From NCBI RefSeq assembly GCF_001423245.1, contig NZ_LMOH01000026.1, positions 62,001 through 126,000 on the forward strand: a stretch of DNA of 64,000 nt. The letters are read 5' to 3'. Positions 42,427-51,137 of the stretch are shown piece after piece. Under the pieces are notes generated by a model that searched no databases, was not told where the DNA came from, and saw only the letters and a list, made by a program, of their open reading frames with translations. This stretch comes from Aureimonas sp. Leaf324 (GTDB lineage Bacteria; Pseudomonadota; Alphaproteobacteria; Rhizobiales; Rhizobiaceae). The translations under genes were made by a program, and so were the position numbers. How positions within the stretch are numbered: position 1 is the first letter of the stretch; the number at the start of each line of letters is the position of its first letter.

Positions 42427-43632
42427 ATGCGTAACGAGTCGACCACAGCATCCATGACAATCTCATCCCGGCGCCCTCCCACGCCGCGCGATCATCGCAT
42501 CGACTTCTACCGCGGCATCGCGCTCCTGATGATCTTCGTGAACCACGTACCCGGGGTTCTCTGGGAGCACTTCACCTCGCGCAATTTCGGCTTCTCCGAC
42601 TCGGCGGAGCTCTTCGTGTTCCTGGCTGGCGTGTCCTGCGCGCTCGCCTACGGCCGCAGCTTCTTCGAGCGCTCCGGCCTGATCGCCACGATCCGCGCCC
42701 TCCGGCGGGCGGGCGTCCTCTACCTCAACCACATCGCGCTCACGATGATCGTGGTCAGCCTCTACGCCTTCGCCTCGCTCGCGACCGGCGACGGGCGCTA
42801 TCTCATGCAGCTCGGCTTCGGCTATTTCCTGTCGCGCTCGGTCGACACGCTCGCCGGCATCGCGACGCTCGGTCACCAGTTCGCCTATCTCAACATCCTG
42901 CCGATGTATGCCGTGCTGCTCCTGATGCTGCCGGTCATGCTCGGTCTCGTGCGGCGCCTCGGCCTGCCGGGCCTCCTCGGCGTCTCGTGCGCCGTGTGGC
43001 TCGCCTGCGGCCTCCTGCGGCTGAACCTGCCGAACCATCCCAATCCCGGCGGCTGGCAGTTCAATCCGTTCGCCTGGCAGTTCCTCTTTGCGATCGGTCT
43101 GGCGGTCGGCCTCGCCAAGGCGGGCGGACAGGCGCTCGTCGCCTATTCGCGGCCGCTCTACATCGCGGCGCTCGCCTATCTCGGCGTCTCCTTCCTGTTC
43201 GTGTCGGCTTCGCTCTGGGGCTGGGAGCAGACGCTGCCGCTGCCGGCCTTCGCGGTCCAGTTCGACAAGACCTACGTCTCGCTGCCACGGCTCCTGCACC
43301 TTCTGGCGCTGGTCTACGTCTTCGCGCACGCGCCGGCCCATTCGCCGCTGCAGCGGATCGGGCGCGACAACCCCTTCGCGCTTCTCGGGCGGCATTCGCT
43401 TCCCGTCTTCGCGGTGGGCACGGTGCTGTCGCTTCTCGCCCAGCTCCTGCGGCTCAACCGCGAGCCGTCGCTCGCCTTCGACACGGCGCTGATCGTGCTG
43501 GGGCTCGGCGTTCATTTCGCGCTGGCGCTGTTTCTCGACTGGTGGCGCGCCGTGAATGCACCCGTGCCCGTCGCGGACATGGCCTCGCCACGCGAGCGCG
43601 ACGCCGCAGCGGGCGTGCGCGCGCGGGCTTGA
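42427..43632 (+). CDS. opgC: OpgC-type membrane acyltransferase (glucan succinylation)
   Basis: A 401-residue membrane protein with about ten hydrophobic helices and the OpgC/acyltransferase-3-like opening RIDFYRGIALLMIFVNHVPG (about 22-41), with the conserved aspartate and histidine. OpgC proteins add succinyl groups to periplasmic glucans, which fits its place after opgG. Start is uncertain: neither 42427 nor 42454 has a good ribosome site. A 14-codon frame at 42390-42434, ending just past the 42427 ATG, might couple translation. Confidence 0.88.
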   Translation: MRNESTTASMTISSRRPPTPRDHRIDFYRGIALLMIFVNHVPGVLWEHFTSRNFGFSDSAELFVFLAGVSCALAYGRSFFERSGLIATIRALRRAGVLYLNHIALTMIVVSLYAFASLATGDGRYLMQLGFGYFLSRSVDTLAGIATLGHQFAYLNILPMYAVLLLMLPVMLGLVRRLGLPGLLGVSCAVWLACGLLRLNLPNHPNPGGWQFNPFAWQFLFAIGLAVGLAKAGGQALVAYSRPLYIAALAYLGVSFLFVSASLWGWEQTLPLPAFAVQFDKTYVSLPRLLHLLALVYVFAHAPAHSPLQRIGRDNPFALLGRHSLPVFAVGTVLSLLAQLLRLNREPSLAFDTALIVLGLGVHFALALFLDWWRAVNAPVPVADMASPRERDAAAGVRARA

Positions 43633-43703
43633 AGCGGGATCGCGACATCGTGCGCAGGCCCCCGTGCCTTGCGGACGGCGCCCCGCTATAAGGCGGAGGC
43701 CGG

Positions 43704-43955
43704 ATGGACCGGCAGGAGGACCGCCCCTTGAAGGATGCCAGCCATCCCTTCTTCCGCCCGCTCTGGCGCCGCGTGGCGCTGGTGGCCGTCTGCGCCACGT
43801 GGACGGTGGTCGAACTCGTCGTCGGCGATCCGACCTGGGCGATCATGACGGGCGCGATCGGCGCCTATGCGGCCTGGACCTTCCTGATCGCCTACAAGCC
43901 CGCGGCCGACGAGCCGGCGGCGGACCGGGAACCCGGACCGCCGGCCGGAGCCTGA
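43704..43955 (+). CDS. Small membrane protein, DUF3329-like
   Basis: An 83-residue protein with two hydrophobic helices (VALVAVCATWTVVELVVG and WAIMTGAIGAYAAWTFLIAY) and a Pro/Ala/Glu-rich tail. The block HPFFRPLWRRVALV is typical of small DUF3329 proteins in rhizobia-like bacteria; function unknown. ATG at 43704 has GGAGG four bases before it, but a TTG at 43728 has AGGAGG (43714-43719) at the ideal spacing of 8 and would give a 75-residue protein starting at LKDASHPFF, which fits the family better. Confidence 0.72.
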   Translation: MDRQEDRPLKDASHPFFRPLWRRVALVAVCATWTVVELVVGDPTWAIMTGAIGAYAAWTFLIAYKPAADEPAADREPGPPAGA

Positions 43956-43957
43956 TC

Positions 43958-44974
43958 TCAGTCGCGGTTGGCGACCCCGGCCTGCGCAAAGGTCGCCATG
44001 CCGTTGTGGCAGGCGACCGCGGCCTTCACCACGGCGGCCGCCACCGCCGCGCCCGTGCCCTCCCCGAGCCGCATGCCGAGTGCAAGGAGCGGCACCTTGT
44101 CCATGATGCGCAGCGCCTTCTGGTGTCCCGGCTCAGCCGAGACGTGGCCGAACAGGCAGTGGTCGAGCGCCCGCGGGTCCATCGCGTGGAGAACGGCGGC
44201 GCTGGCCGTGGCCACGAACCCGTCGACGATCACCGGCACGCGCTGCATCCGGGCGGCGAGGATCGCGCCGGTCATCGCCGCGATCTCACGGCCGCCGAGC
44301 CGGCGCAGCACCTCCAGCGGATCGGCGAAGTGGGCGCGATGGAGATCGAGCGCCTCGTCGACCACCGCGATCTTGCGCGCGATGCCAGCCGCGTCGTGCC
44401 CGGTCCCCGGCCCGACCCAATCGGCTGCCGTGCCGCCGAAGAGCGCCGCGAAGATCGCCGCGGCCACCGCCGTGTTGCCGATCCCCATCTCGCCGAGAAT
44501 CAGGAGATCGGGCTCGCCGGCGAGGCATTCCATGCCGAAGGCCATGGTGGCCGCGCAGTCGCGCTCGCCGAGCGCCGCCTCTTCCGAGATGTCGGCGGTC
44601 GGGTAGTCCAGCGCGAGGTCAAAGATCTTGAGGCCGAGGTCGAAGGTGGCGCAGATCTGGTTGATCGCCGCACCGCCCGCCGCGAAGTTTTCCACCATCG
44701 ACTGGGTGACGGAGGGCGGGAAGGCCGACACGCCCTTCTTCGCGATCCCGTGGTTGCCGGCGAAGACCGCGACCACCGGCCGGTCGACCGTCGGCGCGCG
44801 CCCCTGCCAGGCGGCCAGCCATTCCGCGATCTCCTCCAGCCGGCCGAGGCTGCCCGAGGGCTTCGTCAGTTCCTCCTGCCGGTGCCGCGCCGCATGGCGC
44901 GCCGCGCCGTCCGCCTGCGGCATCTGGCGAAGGAGGGCGCGGATGTCGTCGAAGGGAAGGCCGGTGGCGGACAT
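43958..44974 (-). CDS. cobT: Nicotinate-nucleotide--dimethylbenzimidazole phosphoribosyltransferase (CobT)
   Basis: A 338-residue enzyme that makes alpha-ribazole phosphate, activating the lower ligand of cobalamin. Family blocks are GSLGRLEEIAEWLAAWQG near the start, VFAGNHGIAKKGVSAFP, LGEMGIGNTAVAAAIFAAL (about 165-183) and the glutamate-containing LRLGEGTGAA near 310-320 that supplies the catalytic base. ATG at 44974 follows GGAGCC. It is divergent from cobS, which uses its product after dephosphorylation. The reverse strand end is only 2 bases from the small membrane protein gene. Confidence 0.96.
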   Translation of the reverse strand: MSATGLPFDDIRALLRQMPQADGAARHAARHRQEELTKPSGSLGRLEEIAEWLAAWQGRAPTVDRPVVAVFAGNHGIAKKGVSAFPPSVTQSMVENFAAGGAAINQICATFDLGLKIFDLALDYPTADISEEAALGERDCAATMAFGMECLAGEPDLLILGEMGIGNTAVAAAIFAALFGGTAADWVGPGTGHDAAGIARKIAVVDEALDLHRAHFADPLEVLRRLGGREIAAMTGAILAARMQRVPVIVDGFVATASAAVLHAMDPRALDHCLFGHVSAEPGHQKALRIMDKVPLLALGMRLGEGTGAAVAAAVVKAAVACHNGMATFAQAGVANRD

Positions 44975-45098
44975 GGGAGGCTCCGGAAGGGTCGGGCATG
45001 GGTTGGCCGGGTGATAGGCGCAAAGCCGGAGCTTCGCAAACCCGCCGGACCCTCGCGGCCGGGCCGCGCGTGACGCGCCATCGTGTAGGCTGCGGGTC

Positions 45099-45875
45099 AT
45101 GATTCGCTTCGTCCACAGCGTGCTGCGCGCCAGCGCCTTCCTCACCCGCCTGCCGGCGATGCCCGCCGCGTTTGCAGGGCCCGCGGTGCCGCTCGGCCGG
45201 GACGCCCCGGCGTTTCCCGTCGTCGGCGCCCTCGCCGCCGCCCTGCCCGCGCTGGTGCTTGCCGGCCTTCTCGCGCTCGGACTGACGCCGCTCGCCGCGT
45301 CGGCCTGCGCCGTCCTCCTCCTCGTCGCGCTGACCGGCGCGCTCCACGAGGACGGGCTCGGCGACACGGCGGACGGGCTCTTCGGTCATGCCGACCGCGA
45401 GCGCGCACTCGCGATCATGAAGGACAGCCGGATCGGCACCTATGGCGCGCTGGCGCTGATCGGCTCGCTGATCCTTCGCGTCGCGTTTCTCGCTGCGATC
45501 GGCAGTGCCTCCGGTCTCGCGGCCGCGCTGGCGCTCGCGGCGGCGGCAACGGGCAGTCGCGGTGCGATGGCGTTTCTATGGTCCGCGCTTCCCAGCGCCG
45601 ATCCCGGTGGGCTCGCCGACCGCGTCGGCCGCCCGTCCCCGGCGCGCGGGCGGATCGCTGCCGCGATCGGCCTCGCACTCGCCTCGGTCCTGACGGTGCC
45701 GGTGTCGGGATGGGGCGCCCTGATCCTGCCGCCCGCGCTTGCCGCGCTCGTCGGCCTCTGGCTGCGCGGCGTGCTCGTCCGGCGGCTCGGCGGCCAGACC
45801 GGCGACGCGCTCGGCGCCTGCCAGCAACTGACGGAGATCGCCTGGCTCCTCGGCCTCGCGCTCGTCACCCGATAA
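45099..45875 (+). CDS. cobS: Adenosylcobinamide-GDP ribazoletransferase (cobalamin synthase, CobS)
   Basis: A 258-residue polytopic membrane enzyme that joins adenosylcobinamide-GDP to alpha-ribazole to complete cobalamin. The acidic motif HEDGLGDTADGLFGH (about 86-100) and DRERALAIMKDSRIGTYGA following it are diagnostic. About six helices are present. Its last 11 bases overlap the convergent cobD gene. Confidence 0.96.
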   Translation: MIRFVHSVLRASAFLTRLPAMPAAFAGPAVPLGRDAPAFPVVGALAAALPALVLAGLLALGLTPLAASACAVLLLVALTGALHEDGLGDTADGLFGHADRERALAIMKDSRIGTYGALALIGSLILRVAFLAAIGSASGLAAALALAAAATGSRGAMAFLWSALPSADPGGLADRVGRPSPARGRIAAAIGLALASVLTVPVSGWGALILPPALAALVGLWLRGVLVRRLGGQTGDALGACQQLTEIAWLLGLALVTR

Positions 45876-46830
45876 GGGCGAGGCCGACGACCGCGACGAG
45901 GAGGAGATCGCAGGTCCTGGCGAACAGGCGAAGCGCTGCGCGAATGTCGGCCGCCCCCGCCCCGCGCCGGCCGGCGGCATGGAGCATCGGCGCGTCCACC
46001 ACGAGTTCGCCGTAGCGGCGCGGGCCGCCGAGCGCGAGCTCGAGCGCTCCCGCCACCGCGGCTTCGGGCCAGCCGGCATTGGGCGAGCGATGCTGCGGGC
46101 CGTCGGCGAGCGCCGCCCAAAAGGCGCAGGCCGCGGACGAACGCCCGTGGAGCATCCAAGCCGACAGGGCGAAGAGGCCGGCCGTCAGGCGGGCAGGCGC
46201 GAGATTGGCGAGATCGTCGAGCCGCGCGGCGGCCCAGCCGAAGGCGCGGTAGCGATCGTTCAGATGGCCGATCATCGAGTCGGCGGTGTTCAGCATCTTG
46301 TAGGCCATGAGGCCCGGCAGACCGAACAGGGCCAGAAACACGAGCGGCGCGACGACGCCGTCGGAGGCGTTCTCGGCCAGACTCTCGATCGCCGCACGGG
46401 CGACGCCGGCCTCGTCCAGGGCTTCCGGGTCGCGGCCGACGATCATCGACACCGCCCGCCGGCCAGCGGGCAGGCCCTCGCTCTCCAGCGCCTCCGCGAC
46501 GCGCAGGACATGGTCGGAGAGGCTCTTCTGCGCCAGGAGGATCGAGGCGAGCGCAGCCTCGATGACGAAGCCGACCCACCCGAACGGCGCGGTCACCCCA
46601 TGGATCGCCAGGCCGAGAAGGATGGCGAGACCGAGGAGCGCGAGGATCGACGCGAGGCCCGCCGCGCGCCGCGCGCCGTCCGGCCAGTGCGGCCGGTTGA
46701 ATGCACGGTCGGCCGCCGCGATCAGCGCACCGAAACCGGCGACGGGATGGGGCACCCGGCGCCAGATCCGATCGGGGTCGCCGACGACGCGGTCGATGCC
46801 GAGCGCCAGCGCGGCGAGCGCGGCGCTCAC
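45865..46830 (-). CDS. cobD: Adenosylcobinamide-phosphate synthase (CobD/CbiB)
   Basis: A 321-residue membrane protein that attaches aminopropanol phosphate to adenosylcobyric acid. Recognisable blocks are DRVVGDPDRIWRRVPHPVAGFG near 13-35, ESLAENASDGVVAPLVF (about 150-167) and MAYKMLNTADSMIGHLNDRY (about 183-202). It follows cobC by a 4-base overlap on the minus strand, so cobB-cobC-cobD are one operon; the preceding cobC makes its aminopropanol phosphate substrate. Confidence 0.96.
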   Translation of the reverse strand: MSAALAALALGIDRVVGDPDRIWRRVPHPVAGFGALIAAADRAFNRPHWPDGARRAAGLASILALLGLAILLGLAIHGVTAPFGWVGFVIEAALASILLAQKSLSDHVLRVAEALESEGLPAGRRAVSMIVGRDPEALDEAGVARAAIESLAENASDGVVAPLVFLALFGLPGLMAYKMLNTADSMIGHLNDRYRAFGWAAARLDDLANLAPARLTAGLFALSAWMLHGRSSAACAFWAALADGPQHRSPNAGWPEAAVAGALELALGGPRRYGELVVDAPMLHAAGRRGAGAADIRAALRLFARTCDLLLVAVVGLALIG

Positions 46831-47843
46831 AGTCCCGCCTCCGCCCTCGCCTCGCGGAGCGCACGGGCTAGGCGTGCGGCCTCGTCCGCATGGTGCGTCA
46901 GGCCGAAGCGCAGCCAGTCAGGAGGATCGGCGAACGGGCGGACGAGGATGCGGCGGCGCGCCAAAGCGTCGAACACCGCACCGGCGCGCGGCGTCTCGAC
47001 CAGCGCGAACAGGCCGGCGTCGCCCTGCGGCGTGAAGCCGGCGTCAGCGATCGCACGGCGCGTCTCGGTCGCTCGACGCGCGATTTCGCAGCGCAGCCGG
47101 TCGATCCCGTCGCGGTCCGCCATGAGTTTCGCGCCGGCAAAGAGCGCCGGCCCGGAAACCGCCCAGGGGCCGAGCCGTGCGGCAAGGCTGGCAGCGAGCG
47201 CGGGCGTCGTCAGCGCGAAGCCGAGCCGCAGTCCGGCGAGCCCGAAGAACTTGCCGAAGGACCGCAGCACCACGAGGCCCGGCCGGCCGGCTTCGTCGGC
47301 CACGCTCTCCCGCGGGTCGGCGTCCATGAAGGCCTCGTCGACCACCAGCCAGCCGCCGCGCGCCGCCAGCCGGTCGCCGAGCGCCAGAAGCGTGCGGCGT
47401 TCGAAGCGGCGACCGTCCGGATTGTTCGGGTTGACGAAGATGGCCACGACCACGTCGTCCGGCACCTCTTCCACGCTCGCGACGGCGAGGATGCGGCGGC
47501 CGGCGGCCGCAAAGGTGCGCGCATGTTCGCCATAGGCGGGCCGCAGGATGGCCGCCGGGCCGTCCGGAAGAAGATGCGGCAGAAGCGAGATCAGCGCCTG
47601 GCTGCCGGGCGCCGCGACGAGACCGGCGGTCGCCGTCGCGCCGTAGTGATGCCGCGCGGCTCCGCAGGCGTCGCGCTCGAGATCGGCTTCCGGCAGGCGG
47701 GTGAAGAGCTCGGAAGGCAAAGGCGGCAGGGTGGCCGGCAGCGGGTTGATGCCGGTGGAGAGATCCAGCCAGTCCTCGCGCCGCCCGCCGAACTGATCGA
47801 GCGCCGCCTGAAGCGCGCCGCCATGGACGAGGTGCGGGTTCAT
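46827..47843 (-). CDS. cobC: Threonine-phosphate decarboxylase (CobC)
   Basis: A 338-residue PLP enzyme of the class I aminotransferase fold that decarboxylates L-threonine phosphate to aminopropanol phosphate, the linker of cobalamin. The N-terminus LVHGGALQAALDQFGG and DLSTGINPLP is typical. The PLP lysine is in RSFGKFFGLAGLRLGFA, and NPNNPDGRRF is the cofactor-contact loop. ATG at 47843 overlaps the cobB stop by 4 bases. Confidence 0.94.
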   Translation of the reverse strand: MNPHLVHGGALQAALDQFGGRREDWLDLSTGINPLPATLPPLPSELFTRLPEADLERDACGAARHHYGATATAGLVAAPGSQALISLLPHLLPDGPAAILRPAYGEHARTFAAAGRRILAVASVEEVPDDVVVAIFVNPNNPDGRRFERRTLLALGDRLAARGGWLVVDEAFMDADPRESVADEAGRPGLVVLRSFGKFFGLAGLRLGFALTTPALAASLAARLGPWAVSGPALFAGAKLMADRDGIDRLRCEIARRATETRRAIADAGFTPQGDAGLFALVETPRAGAVFDALARRRILVRPFADPPDWLRFGLTHHADEAARLARALREARAEAGL

Positions 47844-49147
47844 GCGAGGTCGATCACATGCGAGAACGAGCCCGACACCCGGCCGCGCCGCAGGCCGAGG
47901 GCGCCGAGGTCGTCTCCTAGCGCATCCGCCGCATCGAAAAGGCGCTCGCCCGCGCCTTCCTCGATGATCGACGAGTAGTGGAACTCGTGGCCGACGAGCG
48001 ATCCGCTCCACGGCCCGCCCGGCCGCGGACGCAACCGGCGGTAGCCGAGATGCAGCCGGCGCAACTTGAAGGAGGTCGCGACGGGCAGGAAGCCGAGCAT
48101 CGGGTGGCTCGCCCCGTCCGCCGTTTCCAGCCGGTCTCCGAGCACCATGTAGCCGCCGCACTCGCCGTAGATCGCGACGCCCCGGTCGCGCGCAGCGATC
48201 ATGCCGGCGCGAAACCCTTCGGCCACCGCGATCCGGCCCGCATGAAGCTCGGGGTAACCGCCGGGCAGGAACACCGCATCGGTCGACGGATCGGGCGCCT
48301 CATCGGCGAGCGGCGAGAAGGTCGACAGGTCAGCACCCGCCGCGCGCCAGCCGTCTAGAAGGTGCGGATAGGCGAAGGCGAAGGCCTCGTCCCGCGCGAC
48401 CGCGATCCGGGCGCCGAGGGGCGGAAGGCGGGTCGGTGCCGAGGCCGGGCTCCCACCTGTGGGCGTCCCAGCGAGAAGCATCTCGAATGCGGCGACGTCC
48501 GCCCCCTCCCCGAACCAGTCGGCGGCGCGGTCGAGGAAGGTCTCGAGCCCTACCGTCTCGCCGGCCTGCACGAGGCCGAGATGCCGCTCGGGCAGGACCA
48601 AGGCCTCGCGGCGCGGCAAGACGGCGAGGATCGGCAGATCGAGCGGCCGGAGCGCCGCTCGCAGGAGCGCTTCGTGCCGCGCGCTGCCGACGCGGTTCAG
48701 CGCCAGCCCGCAGAAGCGGAGCCCCGGGCGATGGTCGCGAAAGCCGCGCACGAGCGCCGCGACGGAGTGCGACTGCTTCGCGCAGTCCACGACGAGAAGG
48801 ACGGGCAGCCCCAGCATGGCGGCGAGGTCGGCCGCCGAGCCCGTGCCGTCGGCCACGCCGTCGAAGAGGCCCATCATGCCCTCGACGACGAGCGGCTGGC
48901 CGTCCACCTCGGCCAGCGCGTGGATCAGCGCGGGGCGCATGGCATAGGGGTCGAGATTGACGGACGGGCGTCCGGTGGCCGCGGCGTGGAACGCGGGGTC
49001 GATGTAGTCCGGACCGGCCTTGGCCGGCGCCACGAGAAGGCCGCGCCGCCGTGCCCAGCGCAGGAGCGCCAGCGTGACGAGCGTCTTGCCGCTGCCCGAT
49101 TGCGGCGCGGCGACGAGGAGACCGGAACGGGGCGAGGCGGCGTGCAT
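47840..49147 (-). CDS. cobB: Cobyrinate a,c-diamide synthase (CobB/CbiA)
   Basis: A 435-residue glutamine-dependent amidotransferase that amidates the a and c side chains of the corrin ring using ATP. The N-terminal part has the P-loop SGSGKTLVTLALL (about 17-29) and VEGMMGLFDG; the C-terminal glutaminase domain has the nucleophile cysteine in YGECGGYMVLGD (about 325-337). In the cobalt-early route the same family acts on cob(II)yrinate, where it is named CbiA. First gene of the cobB-cobC-cobD operon. Confidence 0.95.
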   Translation of the reverse strand: MHAASPRSGLLVAAPQSGSGKTLVTLALLRWARRRGLLVAPAKAGPDYIDPAFHAAATGRPSVNLDPYAMRPALIHALAEVDGQPLVVEGMMGLFDGVADGTGSAADLAAMLGLPVLLVVDCAKQSHSVAALVRGFRDHRPGLRFCGLALNRVGSARHEALLRAALRPLDLPILAVLPRREALVLPERHLGLVQAGETVGLETFLDRAADWFGEGADVAAFEMLLAGTPTGGSPASAPTRLPPLGARIAVARDEAFAFAYPHLLDGWRAAGADLSTFSPLADEAPDPSTDAVFLPGGYPELHAGRIAVAEGFRAGMIAARDRGVAIYGECGGYMVLGDRLETADGASHPMLGFLPVATSFKLRRLHLGYRRLRPRPGGPWSGSLVGHEFHYSSIIEEGAGERLFDAADALGDDLGALGLRRGRVSGSFSHVIDLA

Positions 49148-49291
49148 GGTGGCGGCGCTTTTCGCACGGATGCGCGCCGCCTATAAGAGGCTCGATCGGA
49201 AAGTTCCCGGATCGGGATCGGCGGCACGCGCATCATGACCCCTTTGAACCGTCCTGCCGAGCCGCGCACGCCGCGACGCCGGCTCTAGACG

Positions 49292-50410
49292 ATGGCCATC
49301 GAACTCGGACAGCGCCGCACGCGCTCTAGCGACATGCGCGACGGCGCGCCGCTGCGGCGCGGCTGGACCACCGGCGCCTGCGCGACGGCCGCCACCAAGG
49401 CCGCCCTGACGGCGCTTCTTGCCGGCGACTTTCCCGATCCCGTCGAGATCGTGCTGCCGAAGGGCGAGCGCCCGGCCTTTCCGCTCGCCCGCACCGAGCG
49501 TTCGGAGAGCACGGCCTTCGCCGCGATCGTCAAGGATGCCGGCGACGATCCGGACGTCACGCATCTCGCCGAAATCGGCGCGCGGGTGCGCCTGGGACCG
49601 CCGGGGTCCGGCATCGTCTTTCGTGCCGGTCCCGGCGTCGGCATGGTGACGCGGCCGGGCCTGCCGATTCCGCCGGGCGAGCCCGCGATCAACCCGGTGC
49701 CCCGCGCCATGATGCGCGCCGAAGTCGAGGCGCTCTGCGCTGCACACGGCGTGCCGTCTGATGTCGAGATCGCGATCGAGGTGCGCGACGGCGAGCGCCT
49801 GGCGGAGAAGACGTGGAACGGGCGGCTCGGAATCGTCGGCGGCCTGTCGATCCTCGGCACGACCGGCATCGTCCACCCCTTCTCGTGCGCTGCCTGGATC
49901 CACTCGATCCATCGCGGGATCGACGTCGCGCGCGCCTCGGGCCTCGCCCATGTCGTCGCCGCCACGGGGTCGGCGAGCGAGGACGCCGTCCGCCGCCGTC
50001 ATCCCGAGCTGCCGGAGATCGCCTATCTCGACATGGGCGACTTTGCCGGCGGCCTCCTGAAGTATCTTCGCCACCATCCCGTGCCACGCCTGACGCTGGC
50101 CGGCGGCTTCGCCAAGTTCACCAAGCTCGCGCAAGGGTCGCTCGATCTTCATTCCGGCCGCAGCCAGGTCGACCTCGCCTTCCTGCTCGGGCTTGCGGGC
50201 GACAACGCCGTGCCGCTGGAAGCCGCGGTGCTCGGCGCCAACACGGCCAAGGAGGTGCTGGACCTTACGGCCGCGCACGGCATCGATCTCGCCGCGCCCG
50301 TCGCCGATCTTGCGCGTACCGTTGCAAGCCAAGCGCTCGGCGACGCGCCCGTCGCCGTCGAGGTGCTGGTGACGGATCGGGCCGGACGGGTGATCGCCCA
50401 TGCCGGCTGA
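49292..50410 (+). CDS. cbiD: Cobalt-precorrin-5B C1-methyltransferase (CbiD)
   Basis: A 372-residue enzyme with the CbiD hallmarks: LRRGWTTGACATAATKAALTAL near 15-36, GVGMVTRPGLPIPPGEPAINPVPR (seen at 115-140, with the PGEPAINP core) and GTTGIVHPFS near 190. CbiD methylates C1 after ring contraction in the cobalt-early pathway; the aerobic route uses the unrelated CobF. It is divergent from cobB and overlaps cobK by 11 bases. Its presence is one of the markers used to assign the pathway type. Confidence 0.94.
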   Translation: MAIELGQRRTRSSDMRDGAPLRRGWTTGACATAATKAALTALLAGDFPDPVEIVLPKGERPAFPLARTERSESTAFAAIVKDAGDDPDVTHLAEIGARVRLGPPGSGIVFRAGPGVGMVTRPGLPIPPGEPAINPVPRAMMRAEVEALCAAHGVPSDVEIAIEVRDGERLAEKTWNGRLGIVGGLSILGTTGIVHPFSCAAWIHSIHRGIDVARASGLAHVVAATGSASEDAVRRRHPELPEIAYLDMGDFAGGLLKYLRHHPVPRLTLAGGFAKFTKLAQGSLDLHSGRSQVDLAFLLGLAGDNAVPLEAAVLGANTAKEVLDLTAAHGIDLAAPVADLARTVASQALGDAPVAVEVLVTDRAGRVIAHAG

Positions 50411-51137
50411 CCGGCGCGTCCTCATTCTCGGCGGGACGGCGGAGGCGATGGGCCTCGCGGAACGGGCCCGTCGGGCCATCGCGCCGGGGCGCCTCGTCCT
50501 GTCGCTCGCGGGGCGCACGCTCGCGCCCGACCGGCCTGAGGGGGTCGAGACACGGATCGGCGGCTTCGGCGGCGCAACGGGCCTTACTGACTGGCTCACG
50601 ACCGAGCGCATCACCCATCTCGTCGACGCGACCCATCCTTTCGCGCCCGGCATCTCGCGCAATGCGGCCGAGGCGGCCGCGGCCGCCGGTGTTGCCCGGC
50701 TGACGCTGCATCGTCCCGGCTGGGAGGAGACGGCCGGCGATCGTTGGCAGCACGTCGACTGCCTCCGGGCGGCGCGCGATGCGCTGCCCCCTGGCGCCCG
50801 GCCGTTCCTGGCGCTCGGCCGCCAGCACATCGCGCCCTTCCGCCATCGCGCGGACCTCCGTATCGCCCTTCGCATGGTGGACCCGCCGGAGGATCTGCCG
50901 TTTGCGGCCGACGTCGTCCTCGGCAAGCCCGGCGACCGCGCATCCGAGATCGCGCTGTTCGAGCGCCTCGGCGTCAGCCATCTCGTCTGCCGCAACTCGG
51001 GCGGCGCGGCGTCCTACGCCAAGATCGAGGCAGCGCGCGTGTTGGGTCTTCCCGTCATCCTCATCGACCGCCCCGCCCCGCCGCCGCCGCCGGTGGTCGG
51101 GAGCGCCGAGGCGGCGCTGGCCTGGCTAGCCGGCTGA
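50400..51137 (+). CDS. cobK: Cobalt-precorrin-6A / precorrin-6A reductase (CobK/CbiJ)
   Basis: A 245-residue NADPH-dependent reductase that saturates one double bond of precorrin-6A. It opens with the nucleotide-binding ILGGTAEAMGLAERA (about 8-22) and contains HLVDATHPFAPGISRNAAEA and CRNSGGAASYAKIEAAR, both family signatures. It overlaps cbiD by 11 bases and ends 12 bases inside the convergent cobM. Confidence 0.94.
   Translation: MPADRRVLILGGTAEAMGLAERARRAIAPGRLVLSLAGRTLAPDRPEGVETRIGGFGGATGLTDWLTTERITHLVDATHPFAPGISRNAAEAAAAAGVARLTLHRPGWEETAGDRWQHVDCLRAARDALPPGARPFLALGRQHIAPFRHRADLRIALRMVDPPEDLPFAADVVLGKPGDRASEIALFERLGVSHLVCRNSGGAASYAKIEAARVLGLPVILIDRPAPPPPPVVGSAEAALAWLAG

Noticed and set aside
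42390-42434. 14-codon leader frame overlapping the opgC start
   Set aside because: The AAGGGA in front is only one base from the ATG, too close for a normal ribosome site; kept only as a remark under opgC.
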